From the NCBI GenBank assembly GCA_024500155.1, contig CM044874.1, forward strand, positions 72,897,795 to 72,961,794: 64,000 nucleotides of DNA, read 5' to 3'. The position numbers and the translations under genes are program-made. Origin of the DNA: Chenopodium formosanum. Lineage: Eukaryota; Streptophyta; Magnoliopsida; Caryophyllales; Amaranthaceae. Below, piece by piece: positions 45,346 through 57,764 of the stretch. Below the pieces are notes generated by a model, which saw only the letters and a list, made by a program, of their open reading frames with translations, had not been told where the DNA came from and searched no databases. The number at the start of each line of letters is the position of its first letter. The stretch's first letter is position 1.

Positions 45346-47541
45346 ATCTCTTCAACTACTTCTAAGGTCTCTTGATCCACTATCTGCTTCCAATAGAACC
45401 GAACAAATTGCATCATAGGAAATCCGATTTTCATTGTATAAAAGACTTAAAAGCTATAAATACAGGTAAGTGTTAAATTGGTAATGCAGACAACTGGTTA
45501 CCTCAGCATAGTCTACATTTCCACCGGCTTCCTCTATCGCAAGGATTATCGAATCCTGAAGTCTTTTGCAACTAATTTGCCCATTTTCTGCGGCATGTTT
45601 GGCCTTTGACAGAGACCTATTAATAGACAATGCCTGGGCATGCAAGAATGGTAGGCATCACTAACTGAAATCAGTCAAAGAAGGAACATGTACATGAAGT
45701 AAATAACTGATCAACTACCTTTTGCCTTTCCTCGGGGGAAAGGTACACATTACGGGAACTCATTGCTAAGCCATCATCTTCACGCGTAATCTCTGATCCA
45801 ATTATTTGGACAGCAAAATCTAGATCTCGTACCTGTATCGATAAGTTGGTGATCAAGGGAGCTAATTTAGGAGCTAATTTAGGAACCATCAGCAAACAAT
45901 CATATTCAACAAAAGACTTTTGACATAAAATCATGCTATTGGAAGATTTGGATCAATCATCATTTGTCAGAAACAGTATTCAAGGATGATTTGCTGCTCC
46001 TGATTTTTGATATATCAAATCAAAAGGCCCTTGGTCCTTTATCGGATAATTATAAAATATTAATCAAGTAAAGTAACAAGAGATTTTACACAGATAACAT
46101 GCACTCTATAAAGACTAAAGTATGCAAGCAGCTCTGCATTGAGGAAGCAATTCATATTAGGATGTTGTTTGGCAACTGACAAGAGAAACAGCCTAAAAAT
46201 CCCATAGACGTTGAATACCGTCAACTTGTCACTAACTTCTAAGAGACCATATTAGTCTTCCTGAGATATAAGGGTAACAGCTAACAGATCATCCGTGAAG
46301 TAGGTCATCAGATTTACAGCTTCAGACTTGTAAATCATCCTAATGAAAATGATGATTATCACAGCAGCTTGGAATTTGGTTTTATGAGGGCTAGATAAGA
46401 AATCCCGGATAGCACACATGAGTACTATTTACTAAATAATGCCTCTAAGAAGTCTCCCACATAATATAAAGTCAGTCATTTGAGAGCTTGCTCGAGTTTC
46501 TGTAAATGTCTGTAAACAATAAACACTGCTGGATTTTTGGACTATGCCATCTTTATTATTTTTCATCCTAATAAATCAATGTGAAGTGGTAACTTATAAT
46601 CTAGTAAGCACTAAAACCATATAGAATATAAATTGATTGAAAGAGTTTAAGGCTTCAATACTAGAAGCCAATCATCCATTCCCAAGCTAAGCTTGGCACA
46701 TTCAATCTCACCTGGTTAGCTCAACTAAACTTTCATCACAACAGCACAATTCTCAGGAAACAAATTATCAATCACTAGACCATTCATCATCATCATCTAC
46801 AACAGGCCATTATTAGGGAAAATTGACTAAATAAAATATGCAATCATCAAGATTCCTCCAACTACACCGCAAATTGCCTGAAGTTAAGATATACACAACC
46901 TCACCTCATTAGATAACGATTCACAGATAAAACACATTGTAAAGCCAAACAAAATGAAATTGGCTCACCATTCTACTAATAAGTCGCCACTGTTGATAAT
47001 CCTTCTTCCCAAAGATAGCAACATCTGGCTCCACAATATTGAATAATTTACTAACAACTGTAGCCACCCCTTTAAAAAAAACAGGTCTACTCTTCCCACA
47101 CAAGCCCTTCTCCAATTTCTCGACCCTAATCCAAGTTTCATGCCCGGCTCCCCTTTCCTCCAAGCAAGAAACCACCCCTACATTCTCACACTTTTCCGTA
47201 CCTTTGCTATCCCTCCCTCTACCATAATCATACAAGTCATAAGGATTGAAAACAACATCAACTCCTCCGGGAACAGACATTAGCTTCTGTATATCACCAT
47301 GAAAGTCAGATGGGTAGGTGGAAAGATCCTCAGAGGTAGAGAATTGACCTGGGTTTATATAGATGGAGACTACAATGAGGTCAGCATGTTGATGGGCTTC
47401 ACTGACTAGAGAGAGATGTCCTTTGTGAAGGTAACCCATTGTAGGTACTAGCCCTATGGTTTTGCCTTGGGCTCTCATTGCTCTTGACCATTTTCTCATT
47501 TTGTCTTTGCTTGTGATTATCTCTGGTTCTCGAGCAGCCAT
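45267..47541 (-). CDS. PANC: Pantothenate synthetase (pantoate-beta-alanine ligase)
   Basis: Four exons: 46969-47541, 45719-45832, 45502-45633, 45267-45383; the phases join to 311 residues (Arabidopsis PANC has 310). The start is the first ATG, giving MAAREPEIITSKDKMRKWSR. LVPTMGYLHKGHLSL carries the HxGH nucleotidyl-transferase motif at 39-42; SIYINPGQF follows; the KMSKS-like motif is AMSSRNVYLSPEER (214-227). It joins pantoate and beta-alanine using ATP, the last step of pantothenate (vitamin B5) synthesis, in the cytosol. No transit peptide is seen. It converges on VAMP721, with 663 bp between stop codons. Possible leader exon at about 49587-49790 with donor GTGAGT would imply a 2 kb 5' UTR intron (inference). 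Confidence 0.96.
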
Positions 47542-49863
47542 TGTTTGCAATCAAGGGAGAACAGGGGTCTGTATTTTGAGGTCTTTGGCACAGTTTAATT
47601 AAGGTTTTTCAACACTGCTGTAGAAAAAGTAATATTCCTGAGTCTAGTATCACTGTAGTATCAGATACTAAAATGATTCAGGAAACCAATGTTCTTCCTC
47701 CTGTAAATTTAATAAATAAAGGAAAAGGATAAGTTGAATATTTGTGAGTAAAAGAGAAAAAAAAGAAGAAAAAGAAAAAAAGCAATGCAATCTCTCACAA
47801 ATTTTGAATTACATTCTCCCATCCATTGCATGATAAATACATAACTAATAAGACACCTATATTATCAGAAAAGATAATACAAGTTTCTATTTTGCAAAAG
47901 TGAATTTCAGAAGAAAGATGGAAGGTCAACCGACTTCTTTTCCAGGGTTACCCCCACTTCTTCCACCTTTACTCTCCAATCAAATCAATACATAGAATTC
48001 ATTTACCTCGAAAGAACAGACTGCCTACTGAGAGGGGGGAAAGAGAACCTAGCTAACAGTGAAGCGAAGCCTCAAACTTCAAACTATATCTTACAGAAAA
48101 ATCAGAATGAATTGAGTAAGTTATAGACACTAGATAGATTATGTTGCAGCTATGGCAAATTGGCAAGATAAAGGGGTGAAGCCTAATAGAAAGCAAAAGC
48201 TAGTATTTATCAAAATGCCAAACAAAAAGGCAGAGTTAATTTTGCAATATTAAGTAAAATGCTCATAGCCATTCTCAAAATTCAATCAAATCAAGAAAAG
48301 AGGAATTTCGGATAGCATTGAAGCCTGGGATGGAACAAAAATAGACACAATACATAGAGTATCGATTTTTAACATAATGAAGTCGTAGTTAACACTCCAG
48401 AGCACTAAGTTAGGGAACAAAGGAGCTAACACATTCAACTACATCTCAATACTAACCTCGAAATTAAGGAAGCTTATATGGATACTGATTATCTAAAGAG
48501 GATAGCCGAAAGGCCTATAACAAACACATTTGTAAATCTAAATCTTTTAAGTCATGTCATCATGCAACAATGATAATAATTCAGTTGATACCATATCAAT
48601 CTGTTGAACTGAAACTCTGTAAAAAGTTGACAAGCAATATATTGTTCATATATCATATAAACATTGCCATTTGCCACTCATATTACTCATATAGTCATAT
48701 CATTATAACTTCTAATAAAATATATGTAATGCCAAGGCTCTATAATAACTCACAGTATAAGCAAAGTCATTGATGCAACAAATGAAATGTTTTTTGCAAC
48801 TTCCCAAATCCCAATATCACACAAATAATAAATTGACTAAATATAGCTAATTGAAGATATCTATAAAGCATTAAAGCAACACAAAAGCTAACCAACTCAA
48901 ACATAATCACCCAAATCCAACCTAAAAATTAACTATGATAATCCCAACTCGCCTTCTCATTTTAATCCCAACTATAATCTCATCTATAACTCACCTTCTC
49001 AAAAGTGTCCAAGTTTTAACTTTTAAGGTTATCGTGTTGGACAAGTAAAAGGCGACGTGTTAACTTCATATTGGTTTCGGACCCACCTGGTCATTGACCC
49101 CACACTTGAACCCTCCTAACCAGGCAACCAGCTTAGCCAAGAGGGCCCAAGACCCAACACAACCATGCAAATTACTCTTTATCATTTGTCAATCAAATCC
49201 AACAATCTAACACTAACCAAATTACAAGCTCCATATAAATCCAAACACTAAACTAAGTATATATTTGTATTCATATCAAATGAAATCAAATAAACGATTT
49301 CAATATTTCATCATCAACACAAATTCTATTAGCCCTAATTTTAATCAACCGAAATCTTCAAATCAACAAACCCCCACTAAATTACAACCCAAGACAAGAA
49401 CATAAAAATCACCATTTCCAAAAAACTGAAATTGGGTAAGAACCAGATTATATGAAGCAAATTTCAGCTAATTAGTTGATCAAATTTAGGAATCCAAGCT
49501 CAAAAAGTTAAAATTAAGTAGATGACTGAAATTCAAAGAATCAGAATTAGGAGAATAATCGAGAATTCTAGTATGATGAACTCACCAAAGTTTGGAAATT
49601 TTGGTCCAAATCAAACTCCAAATCCGTTGGTTGTTTGATAATCTGGCTCAAGTTCAGATTCAAGCCAGTAAAAAGTTGTAATTTTTATTATTTCAATCAA
49701 AATCGGCAAAAAATTGGAAGCAGAGAATTATAATAGGAGAAGCAGAGAGGTATGCAAGAAGTATGTTTTGAGAAAGGCTGGGATTGTAAATTTGGTAATA
49801 ACCACTCAAGTAACTCAGTACTGTATTCACCAAAAAAAAAAAGAGTAAAATTTATAATTTCAG

Positions 49864-49919
49864 ATTACCAAGAATAATCCTTTTTTTTTTTTTTTTTGAC
49901 AATTACCAAGAATAATCCT
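49864..49919. repeat. A-rich micro-insertion between 18-bp direct repeats
   Basis: ATTACCAAGAATAATCCT at 49864-49881 and 49902-49919 flanks a T16 tract followed by GACA (minus strand: TGTC then A16). Confidence 0.8.
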
Positions 49920-49981
49920 AATTCCATAAAAGTTAGTGACTTTAGAGAAAAATAAAATAGAGAATAAGTAAAAATAATTTA

Positions 49982-50295
49982 GGGGGCGTTTGGTTTACAG
50001 AGTGGTATAGGTTTAGAATCAGGTATAGGGTTAAGATGGTATCGGTTGGAATTTTATACTTAATACCATGTGTTTGGTTCAATTCTAGAATGAAATATCA
50101 TCTCCTTAATTTCATATATTTGATACCTAATAAAATGGAATAAGCCAAACACACATTCCCCCAACTAAACCCCATACCTCATGGGTTTGAGGTATGATTT
50201 TAAAAATCATATTTTTGACAACCAAACATATGGTATGAGTCTTGGTCATTCTAAACCCATACCTAATACCTATAATCCGCGAACCAAACGACCCC
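49982..50295. mobile_element. Tourist-like (PIF/Harbinger) MITE with TTA duplication
   Basis: Ends GGGGGCGTTTGGTT and the complement of GGGGTCGTTTGGTT (one mismatch in 14), flanked by TTA at 49979-49981 and 50296-50298. 314 bp, with internal CCATACCT/AGGTATGG palindromic words. Non-coding. Confidence 0.88.
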
Positions 50296-51503
50296 TTAAG
50301 GTTATTGGTAAAAATAATTTAAATTTAGTAAAAATGGGGTGGAGTGAATCAATTGTTGGGTAGCCATTATAAATCTTGAATTATGATGATAAACAATTTG
50401 ACTCACTTGATACAAATCTAACTAGTTAAGATTATTGACAAAACATCATTTTTTTTAAAATAAATAAATAAATAAATAAAACTATTGTTAATAAAAAGTG
50501 AAAATTATTTATTAGCCAATTAGAAAGTTTCAATCCTCTTACAACTACGAGTAAAAAAGAGTTAGAAAATTATTTATTAGCCCATTAGAAAGTTTCATGG
50601 ATAGATCTATCGAGTTTCTTTTATGTTTCTCTCACATGATTTTGAGTTGCTTTATTTTCTATTTCTCTCTCTTGACGAAGATGAAAAGATAATTTTAGAG
50701 GGGGTAAGAGCTTAACTCAATTTGAGCTACTGTGATTAAACAGCGACGGAGCAAAGAATAACGTTATTATGAGTTATTAGTTTGTTTGTTTATGCAAGTT
50801 GGCATAATGTTATAACTTTTATATGGAAAACCATTGTTTATTTGTCTAGGCACGGACTTCGAAGCTATTTACAAAATTGTCATGTGTTAAACATTCCAAG
50901 TTTCGCATTGGATTTCCCGAAATTAAAGTGTGTAACTCTCATAATACACCCAATTGTATGTGAGAAACATTTTCTACTCGTATGTTTTAGAACATCATTT
51001 TTATTTATTATTTATTATTATTATTAGTTTTTTTATGGAATGCTTTGAAATCTCTTTAATATATGAGGAATGCTATCCCATGACAAACTTTTATAAAACA
51101 TTGAACAAGGTGCAATTAAAGTGATTAGATAATCAAATGCAAATTTAGGATTCTTATTTGTTTGTAACTTTAATTGTTGAATTCAAGTATTCAACCCAAA
51201 CCTCACTCTTAAATTCACCTATTTGATTTGTCAAGTTTATTTTTGACTTACAAAATAATAATTCCAACCATTTTCGAGTTGGTTTAGTTTTGTCAATATA
51301 ACTATGTCCATAAGCGAAAATGTCTTTTATTCTTTTAGCTCACTTCGAGCTCCTCAAACATCATTGCTATTGACATAGTACAAACAATCTTACGCATTTC
51401 AAACATATATTTCTATTCAACCCTATAAACACCACACTTTGCATTTTCTATATAAACATCTCTAAACACAAAATTCAAAAAAGGAAAAAACAAATGTATA
51501 TAT

Positions 51504-54500
51504 CTAGCAAGCTAATTGATCTTTGAAGTTGGAAATTTCCTCAAATATAGGAAGTCTTCTAGGTTTCATTGAGCTCCATTTAGATTCAAATTCCTCAAGC
51601 CCATGGACAAACTCATCCTCCAAATGAAGGCTCACAATGCTAGACAACAAAGAAGGCGGTTGTCGTGACTCCAAATCCAACAACAGTTCCTCGGCCCGGT
51701 TCCTTGATCGGATATCCTCCGAGCCCGGAACTTTGACCTGCAATACTTCCTCGAGCACCGAACGGGCTTCATCATATCGTGCTTGCTTTATAAGACAAAA
51801 GCCCAAGTTGCAGGCCTTATTTGCATCCGGGTCAATCATTTGGGCCTTTCTATAGACCACTTCTGCTGCCATATAGTTTGTCTTTTGCATGTAGGCCCAG
51901 CCCAAGTTCCCCTGTGGTACCAAATGGGGAGTGTTAATGTGATTTTATTTTGCTACTAAAATACACAAATGGAGTGTTGATTGTTGAGTACTCCGTAATA
52001 CAAATAAAAAACAATCTTAAACCCAAACACATTTTCTATTCGAGTTCCTCTAAAATTTTAGAATTCTAAAACTTACCAATTGTAGCATACCAACAAATTA
52101 GGGACAGAGGAGGTATCTACACTACCTACGAAAATGATAAAATGTACACCGTGACATCGGATTACACACTAACATATGAATTAAGTGCACACTTACACTA
52201 ACATATTTCTGTTTGAAGGATGAGACAGAATTTGTTTATGAATCTTCAGTGTCCTTACAATTATTAGTCATAATAATACTAAGCTAATGTACATTAATTT
52301 GTTGGAGTTATGCAAATAGTGGTGCAGTGTTATGTAGACTAGTTGTACTCAGTTCTTAAGATTTTAAAACAAGAGAAGGAAGAGAAAAAAAAATAAAAAA
52401 ATATATCATACCAGTATTCTAGAGGTTTCTTGTTTGATGGAAACTTGAAATTTCTTGCCATGAGATCTTGCTGTCTTTGTTGGTTTTCCGTTGAATGCTT
52501 CGCCTTGGTATATCATCCGTAGTTTCTGTCTTAGGAGCTCAATTTGTTCATCTACTTTCCCACATTTCTGCTCAAACACAACAACAACCAACTAGAAAGT
52601 CTTAGCACACAATGTTGAACAAAAAAAATTCAAACAAACAAACAAACAAAAAGTCATCAAAACCTTTCGTTTTCAATGAAACTTTGTGTGTTAGTCGTCA
52701 ATTTGGAGTTTTTGGTTGAACAAAAGCAAAACAATAAATTTAGAAATGTCATCAACCAAACAAGTTCTTCGAGCAATTAAGAGTTTAGATTGTTTATCAA
52801 CAACCAAGCCAATTAAAACCCGAGTTACACAATGTAGCTACACCTTTGAGCACAAAAGGAGTCTCACAAATGAATCAATAATATTATTACTAATTACCCG
52901 CGAAAAAAACATACACACAAGCAAAAATATCAAATAATTAGATGAAATGTATGTTGCAAGAAGTGAAGAATTTACGGTATGTACCTTATACAAATCGATG
53001 AGAACGTTGTCGAGGGATTCCTGAGCATTCCTAGAGCAAAGGCCTCTAAAAGACTTAATAGCTTCAATGGCTTCTTCAGTTCTATCAAGCTGTTTCATTA
53101 CAACAGCCATATCTTTGAGTGCACTATCCACTCTATCCCCTGCATTTATAGCCTTCCAAAATAGTACTATTGCTGCTTCTGGGTCCTTTTGCACCAGCTG
53201 ATCATACCCAAAAATAAATAAATAAATAAAATCAATTTTTCCGTCAAGAAATTAAAAATACATTGTATTTATTTTCTCATGTAACATGTCGAATTACATA
53301 CTTATTCACAAAGCTAAATTAATTAGGAATTTCTCTCGTGATAAGGTTCTCCAAATTTAATCACAAAGCTATAATAATTAGGAATTTCTCTCGTGATAAG
53401 GGTCTCCAGATGTCTCATTTTCTTTATTTTTATTGGAATAAAAAAATATACTTAATCACAAAGCTAGCTCTATATACTTTAAAAATTAGAGAACAATTAA
53501 TAGTATATTCGGATATTGTTTTTTTTTTTTTTTCAATAATCTTAAAGGACTAATTAATTTTCAAATCAAATTTCATTTGAGATTGGGATTTATAAGAAGA
53601 GTACATCAAATAATCAACATTGACCTAGATTTATTTGTCAATTGTCTAACCCCCATTAACAAATTAAATTAAAACGATCCTACAACTTTCTTTGTAATAT
53701 TGTTAAATAATCAATTGAGAGAGGCTTAAAATGACATGATTAAGGGCATGTTCTGATTTACTGAAAACAATTGAATTGTTTATGACAGAAGGAAATTAGG
53801 AACTGAACTAGACTGATTGGAGACATTGGAGTTGAGCTGAGATGAGATGATCTGAAATTAAGTTGAACTTAAGTTTATTTTCAAGTTCACTATCTTTATG
53901 GCTCGATAAGGAGCGAATTACATAAGGGCCAATAATGTAGACGGAATCATTCTTACAAAAATTAAACAAGCACCATATTCTTATCTACATTTGACTATTT
54001 GAAGTTCGTCATTTGAAACAATCAAACATCTAATACATTTAATCATAAAGTTTAACAATATTAGACGATCTAATTAATCTAAATATTCAACCATTGACAA
54101 ATGCGCAAAATAATTACTACTAGTATAAATCACAAGCTAGATGAACTAAGCCAATAGTTTAATAAAAATAAAATAAAAAACTTTGATGAAACAAATATAC
54201 AATGCATATTAATTAGGTTTCACCTATATTAAATTATATGTAACGGACTAACGGATCATCATATTCAGGTTCTAAAACAAGTATATCTATATGGTTTACA
54301 ACTACTATATGTAACAACTATGTTTCAAAAAAAAAATGTAACAACTAATAAGTAGGAAAAAAGTTATTAAACAAAAAAGTGAATGTCAACTACGGAGTAA
54401 CTTAGTTACCTAGTACGGGCACTTATTACAGAAATTAAATCTCGTCTATATTATTATCTACACACAAAGAAAAATAGATGAGAATAAGTATGTTTACATT

Positions 54501-54626
54501 TAACCAAAAAAAAAAAAAGGTTACCTGGGCATGTTTGGCACGAACATAAGGGCCATCACCAGAAGGAACTTTGTAAAGAGCATGAAGCGAGTCTTTCTCT
54601 CCTGAACTGCTACTCTTTTTCTCCAT
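51504..54626 (-). CDS. SDI1: SULFUR DEFICIENCY-INDUCED (SDI1/MS5-family) TPR protein
   Basis: Four exons: 54525-54626, 52985-53197, 52412-52567, 51504-51911; the phases join to 292 residues, near the 306 of Arabidopsis SDI1. Family phrases: YKVPSGDGPYVRAKHAQL (18-35), FWKAINAGDRVDSALKDMAV, VVMKQLDRTEEAIEAIKSFR, YQGEAFNGKPTKTARSHGKK and NLGWAYMQ...NYMAAEVVYRKAQ. These are tetratricopeptide helices. The C-terminal part (FVHGLEEFESKW, RLPIFEEISNFKDQLAC) matches SDI1 more than MS5/POLLENLESS3. SDI1 and SDI2 are induced by sulfur starvation and repress aliphatic glucosinolate synthesis through MYB28 in Brassicaceae; outside that family the target must differ. Assignment to SDI1 rather than a sister is tentative. 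Confidence 0.9.
53318..53412. repeat. Imperfect tandem duplication in the SDI1-like intron 1
   Basis: AATTAGGAATTTCTCTCGTG and ATAAGG-TCTCCA occur twice, about 60 bp apart. Confidence 0.75.
53743..53885. mobile_element. CTGAA-family element, 3' side decayed
   Basis: After TTA it begins AGGGCATGTTCTG, followed by GAGCTGAGATGAGAT and CTGAA-like words. The right end is not clear. It lies in intron 1 of the SDI1-like gene. Confidence 0.5.
54309..54347. repeat. A-rich micro-insertion between 12-bp direct repeats
   Basis: ATGTAACAACTA at 54309-54320 and 54336-54347 flanks TGTTTC plus A9-10. Confidence 0.7.
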
Positions 54627-55121
54627 TTTTAATATTAATAATAATAATAATAAAAATATTAATTCTAAAATAAAATTAATAATTTTTTTTAAAAAAAAAT
54701 ATATAATTTGACTGTTTTCTTAGTGCTAAATTTGTGTAATGGAATGTTAGGGGAAAATAAGAGAAAAAGGATGGTGGGAAAAATGAGGTATGGGGTGATA
54801 TAGAGGAGAGAGAAAATGGTGAGAAAGAAAAAAAAGTAGACACTTTATAAATGCGAAAGGTTGAAATGAATTTGGACGGAAATTGTAACTATATTCATCA
54901 TTTTATTTGTTGGATTGTGATTGTAGTAGGCTAGTAGGAGTTTATGAATGATATAGTTTGGTATTTTCTTTAAGTTTTAATTATTATAATCAACAAAGGT
55001 GAGTCAACTCCTTCCCCTTCTAAAAGGAGTTTGCTGCGTCGTCGTGCATCCGCACTTGTCATTTGTTTATACAGCCTTTTTTTTTAATTCTCGAACTATA
55101 ATGTATCCGTGCTTATACTTA

Positions 55122-55264
55122 GGGTCTGTTTTCATTGATTGAAATATTTTATAAGAGAAGGAAATTAGGAGCTGAACTGAACTGAACTGAACTGAACTGA
55201 GCTGAGCTGAACTGAGCTGAGCTGAACTGAACTGAACTGAAGTTCAACGTAAGAGACCAGACCC
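55122..55264. mobile_element. CTGAA-family Tourist-like MITE with TTA duplication
   Basis: Starts GGGTCTGTTTTCATTGATTG and ends GAGACCAGACCC; flanked by TTA (55119-55121, 55265-55267). The interior is an array of CTGAA pentamers with GCTGA variants (about 55173-55242). It lies about 500 bp upstream of the SDI1-like start codon. Confidence 0.82.
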
Positions 55265-55582
55265 TTAATCCGTATTAAGTACAGTTGCTTTCAAAATATT
55301 TTATAGGTCGTTTTGCCACATTAAATATTATACATAATTAGATACAAATCACAAGAAGGAGTATTTTAACGATTATTTAAAACTTAAAAGTAATCTTCCA
55401 AAAACCAAATTAAATAAAAAATAAAATAAAAAAAAAAACCTTAAAAAGTACAATTTTTTTTTAGATTGGCTATTGGAGTATGATCACCATTTTAAGTTCA
55501 AGTAGGTTGGAGGCGTGGAGTTGATGAAAGAGAAAAATGGTGGAAAAAAATTTGTAGAAAGTAGCATGTGACAATAAAGAAT

Positions 55583-56014
55583 CCCTTATTTATTAACTAT
55601 TATTAAAACAGAAGTAGCTGATGTCATCATTCCACACGTGTTGCTCTCTCAATAAAAAAAATTCCCGTCTAAATGCAATGATGATGTTATTATTTTTTTT
55701 TCCCTATCATATTTTAAATTATTGAAATTAAAATATTAAAAGCTTCTACATTACAACTGAAACATATCAATTTATCATTGAAAATTTAAACAATTTCAAA
55801 TAGCACACTAATATATGACTTCCTACATTAAACTATGAATTAGACAACATTGATCACTATATCATAATTTAATATGAAAATAAAAAAAAAATTAAAATTA
55901 CAAAATGTACATAATTCTTATTTATATTCATGTACAATAGTGATTTATTTTTAAAATGTACAAATTAAAAATAGGTTTTATATAGACCGTGCATCACACG
56001 GATTTTAACTTAGT
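55583..56014 (+). mobile_element. Short non-autonomous Helitron
   Basis: The left region ACTATTATTAAAACAGAAGT and the right hairpin CCGTGCATCACACGG followed by ATTTTAACTTAGT resemble Helitron termini; the exact left border is uncertain. About 430 bp, non-coding. Confidence 0.65.
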
Positions 56015-56438
56015 TGTAAAGTAAATTAAGGAATGAAAAATATAGCAGATTAACGTTGAGGGTCAAAGAGTGTAGTAGACTTAAATGTAAAATATTCGAA
56101 TCTAAATAACATAATTAAAATTCGGATTAGATCAGGTTAGATTTGGCGAAATATTACTCATATTAGATTGAAAAATTGAAAATTGAATTTTATTTCGAAC
56201 CTAAATGGATTTTATCTGAAACCAAGCCAAAAACTTTCCTATAATTATTTGACTTTCAACACTTTATTATGATGGTTTAAACATCAGACACACACTTTAC
56301 TCATTGATTTAGTTGTATTAACATTAAGTTGATTACAATAGAACTTACAGAAGTGTACATAAACTAGAGAAGTGTACATAAACTATTTATTACAATTCAA
56401 ATTTACATAAGAGTATAATCCTCCTACCCTTACCCTTA

Positions 56439-56588
56439 AGGCCTGTTATGATTGATTGAAGTGAGCTAAGATGAACTGAACTTATTGAAGCAAACTGAAT
56501 ATTTTATAAGAGAAAAAAATTAAGAATTGAACTTAACTAAACTTATAAGGGCTGAATTGAACTGAAAATAATCTGAAGAGAACAAACC
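56439..56588. mobile_element. CTGAA-family Tourist-like MITE
   Basis: Starts AGGCCTGTTATGATTGATTG and ends GAGAACAAACCC, flanked by TTA (56436-56438, 56589-56591). Only scattered CTGAA words remain in the interior. Confidence 0.75.
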
Positions 56589-57764
56589 CTTATACCATAT
56601 GTTTGATCAATTACATTTTAATAATGCAACTTTGTGATATTTACAGTAAACTTAGAGAAGATGGTGGTTGTTGAATTTCAAATATTACACACCACACTAT
56701 GCTTAGAAATTAGACTTGGAAACAATTGCATGACATTATGCCATTATAATGTAGTACTAGTAGATAGAAAGAAACTTGATGTTAAGGTATGAGGAATATA
56801 GGACAATTCAAACTTGTTAAAGTGAGAAAATTGCAAACAGAGAATAATATTATACTGCGAGTTTGAAGTATTGAATATACGTACACAAGTACACAACTAT
56901 ATGTTTACGTTCACAAGTGTGAATTATTTCCGAACAGGGTACGATTAGCAAAACGGTCTAATGTACAGACAATGTAATCCCATTACTTGTTATAGTTTCC
57001 CTTATCATAATACGGAGTATATACAAACGTAACACACAAGAATTACTCGTCCTAAATTCTTAAAGGTCATATGTTTGGCATGAATTCGGCATTCCATGTG
57101 AGCCAACAGTCAGTAAGTCACGGTATGTCATAACTCATAAGCTTACATAAGACCAAGATATTATCGAGTATGTACTGAATCTGGACACGATTAGTGAACA
57201 GATTGCTTGAGCTTTCACGGAAAGTGAGCAAATTGTCATGAATGTAAAATCTAGACTGAAGGCAGTCCACATTCATGAAGATTAAATAAATCCATAAAAT
57301 TCAGTCCCACTTCAGATAAGGACAGAGCCAACGGTCATTGTACAATCCATTTAGACATATAGTTCATAGTGCAGGAAAAAAAATTCAGACAAAGAAAACA
57401 GAAATCAGGAAGTAACCGAAGAAAATGAAAGATAACCTGGACAAAAAAATTGCATTTTCTATAACACTACAGATTGAGGTCTGAATGAATTACAGAGATG
57501 AGAACTATTTCGGATACTTGCCTTTGGCTAAAAAGATTAAATACCAGCAAACAGAAAACCAAGCCTTCTATAATTCATATATCATAGCGTTGCAAAAAGA
57601 TCGACAAAACCTTATGCCAGTACCCAAGACAACACTAAAACAAATACTATCACTGCATCAAAGGCAAGTTTTTTTTTTTTCTTCATTCCATTCTGAACAT
57701 AGTAAAGCACATTCAAGCCAAGGCAAGTAATTCACAATAATGGGAAAAGTAGGAAGACACACTT

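Larger units (their letters stand above)
47542..51503. other. Long non-coding interval between PANC and the SDI1-like gene
   Basis: No coding exon is supported. A possible minus-strand 5' UTR exon lies at about 49587-49790. A micro-insertion (49864-49919) and a Tourist-like MITE (49982-50295) follow. The rest is AT-rich with no recognisable gene. Confidence 0.55.
54627..57764. other. Upstream region of the SDI1-like gene, element-rich, no gene
   Basis: Contains two CTGAA-family MITEs (55122-55264 and 56439-56588) and a short Helitron (about 55583-56014). The remainder is AT-rich. The 3' UTR of the ALBA gene occupies the last few hundred bases (a pyrimidine-rich stretch near 57670). Confidence 0.55.
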
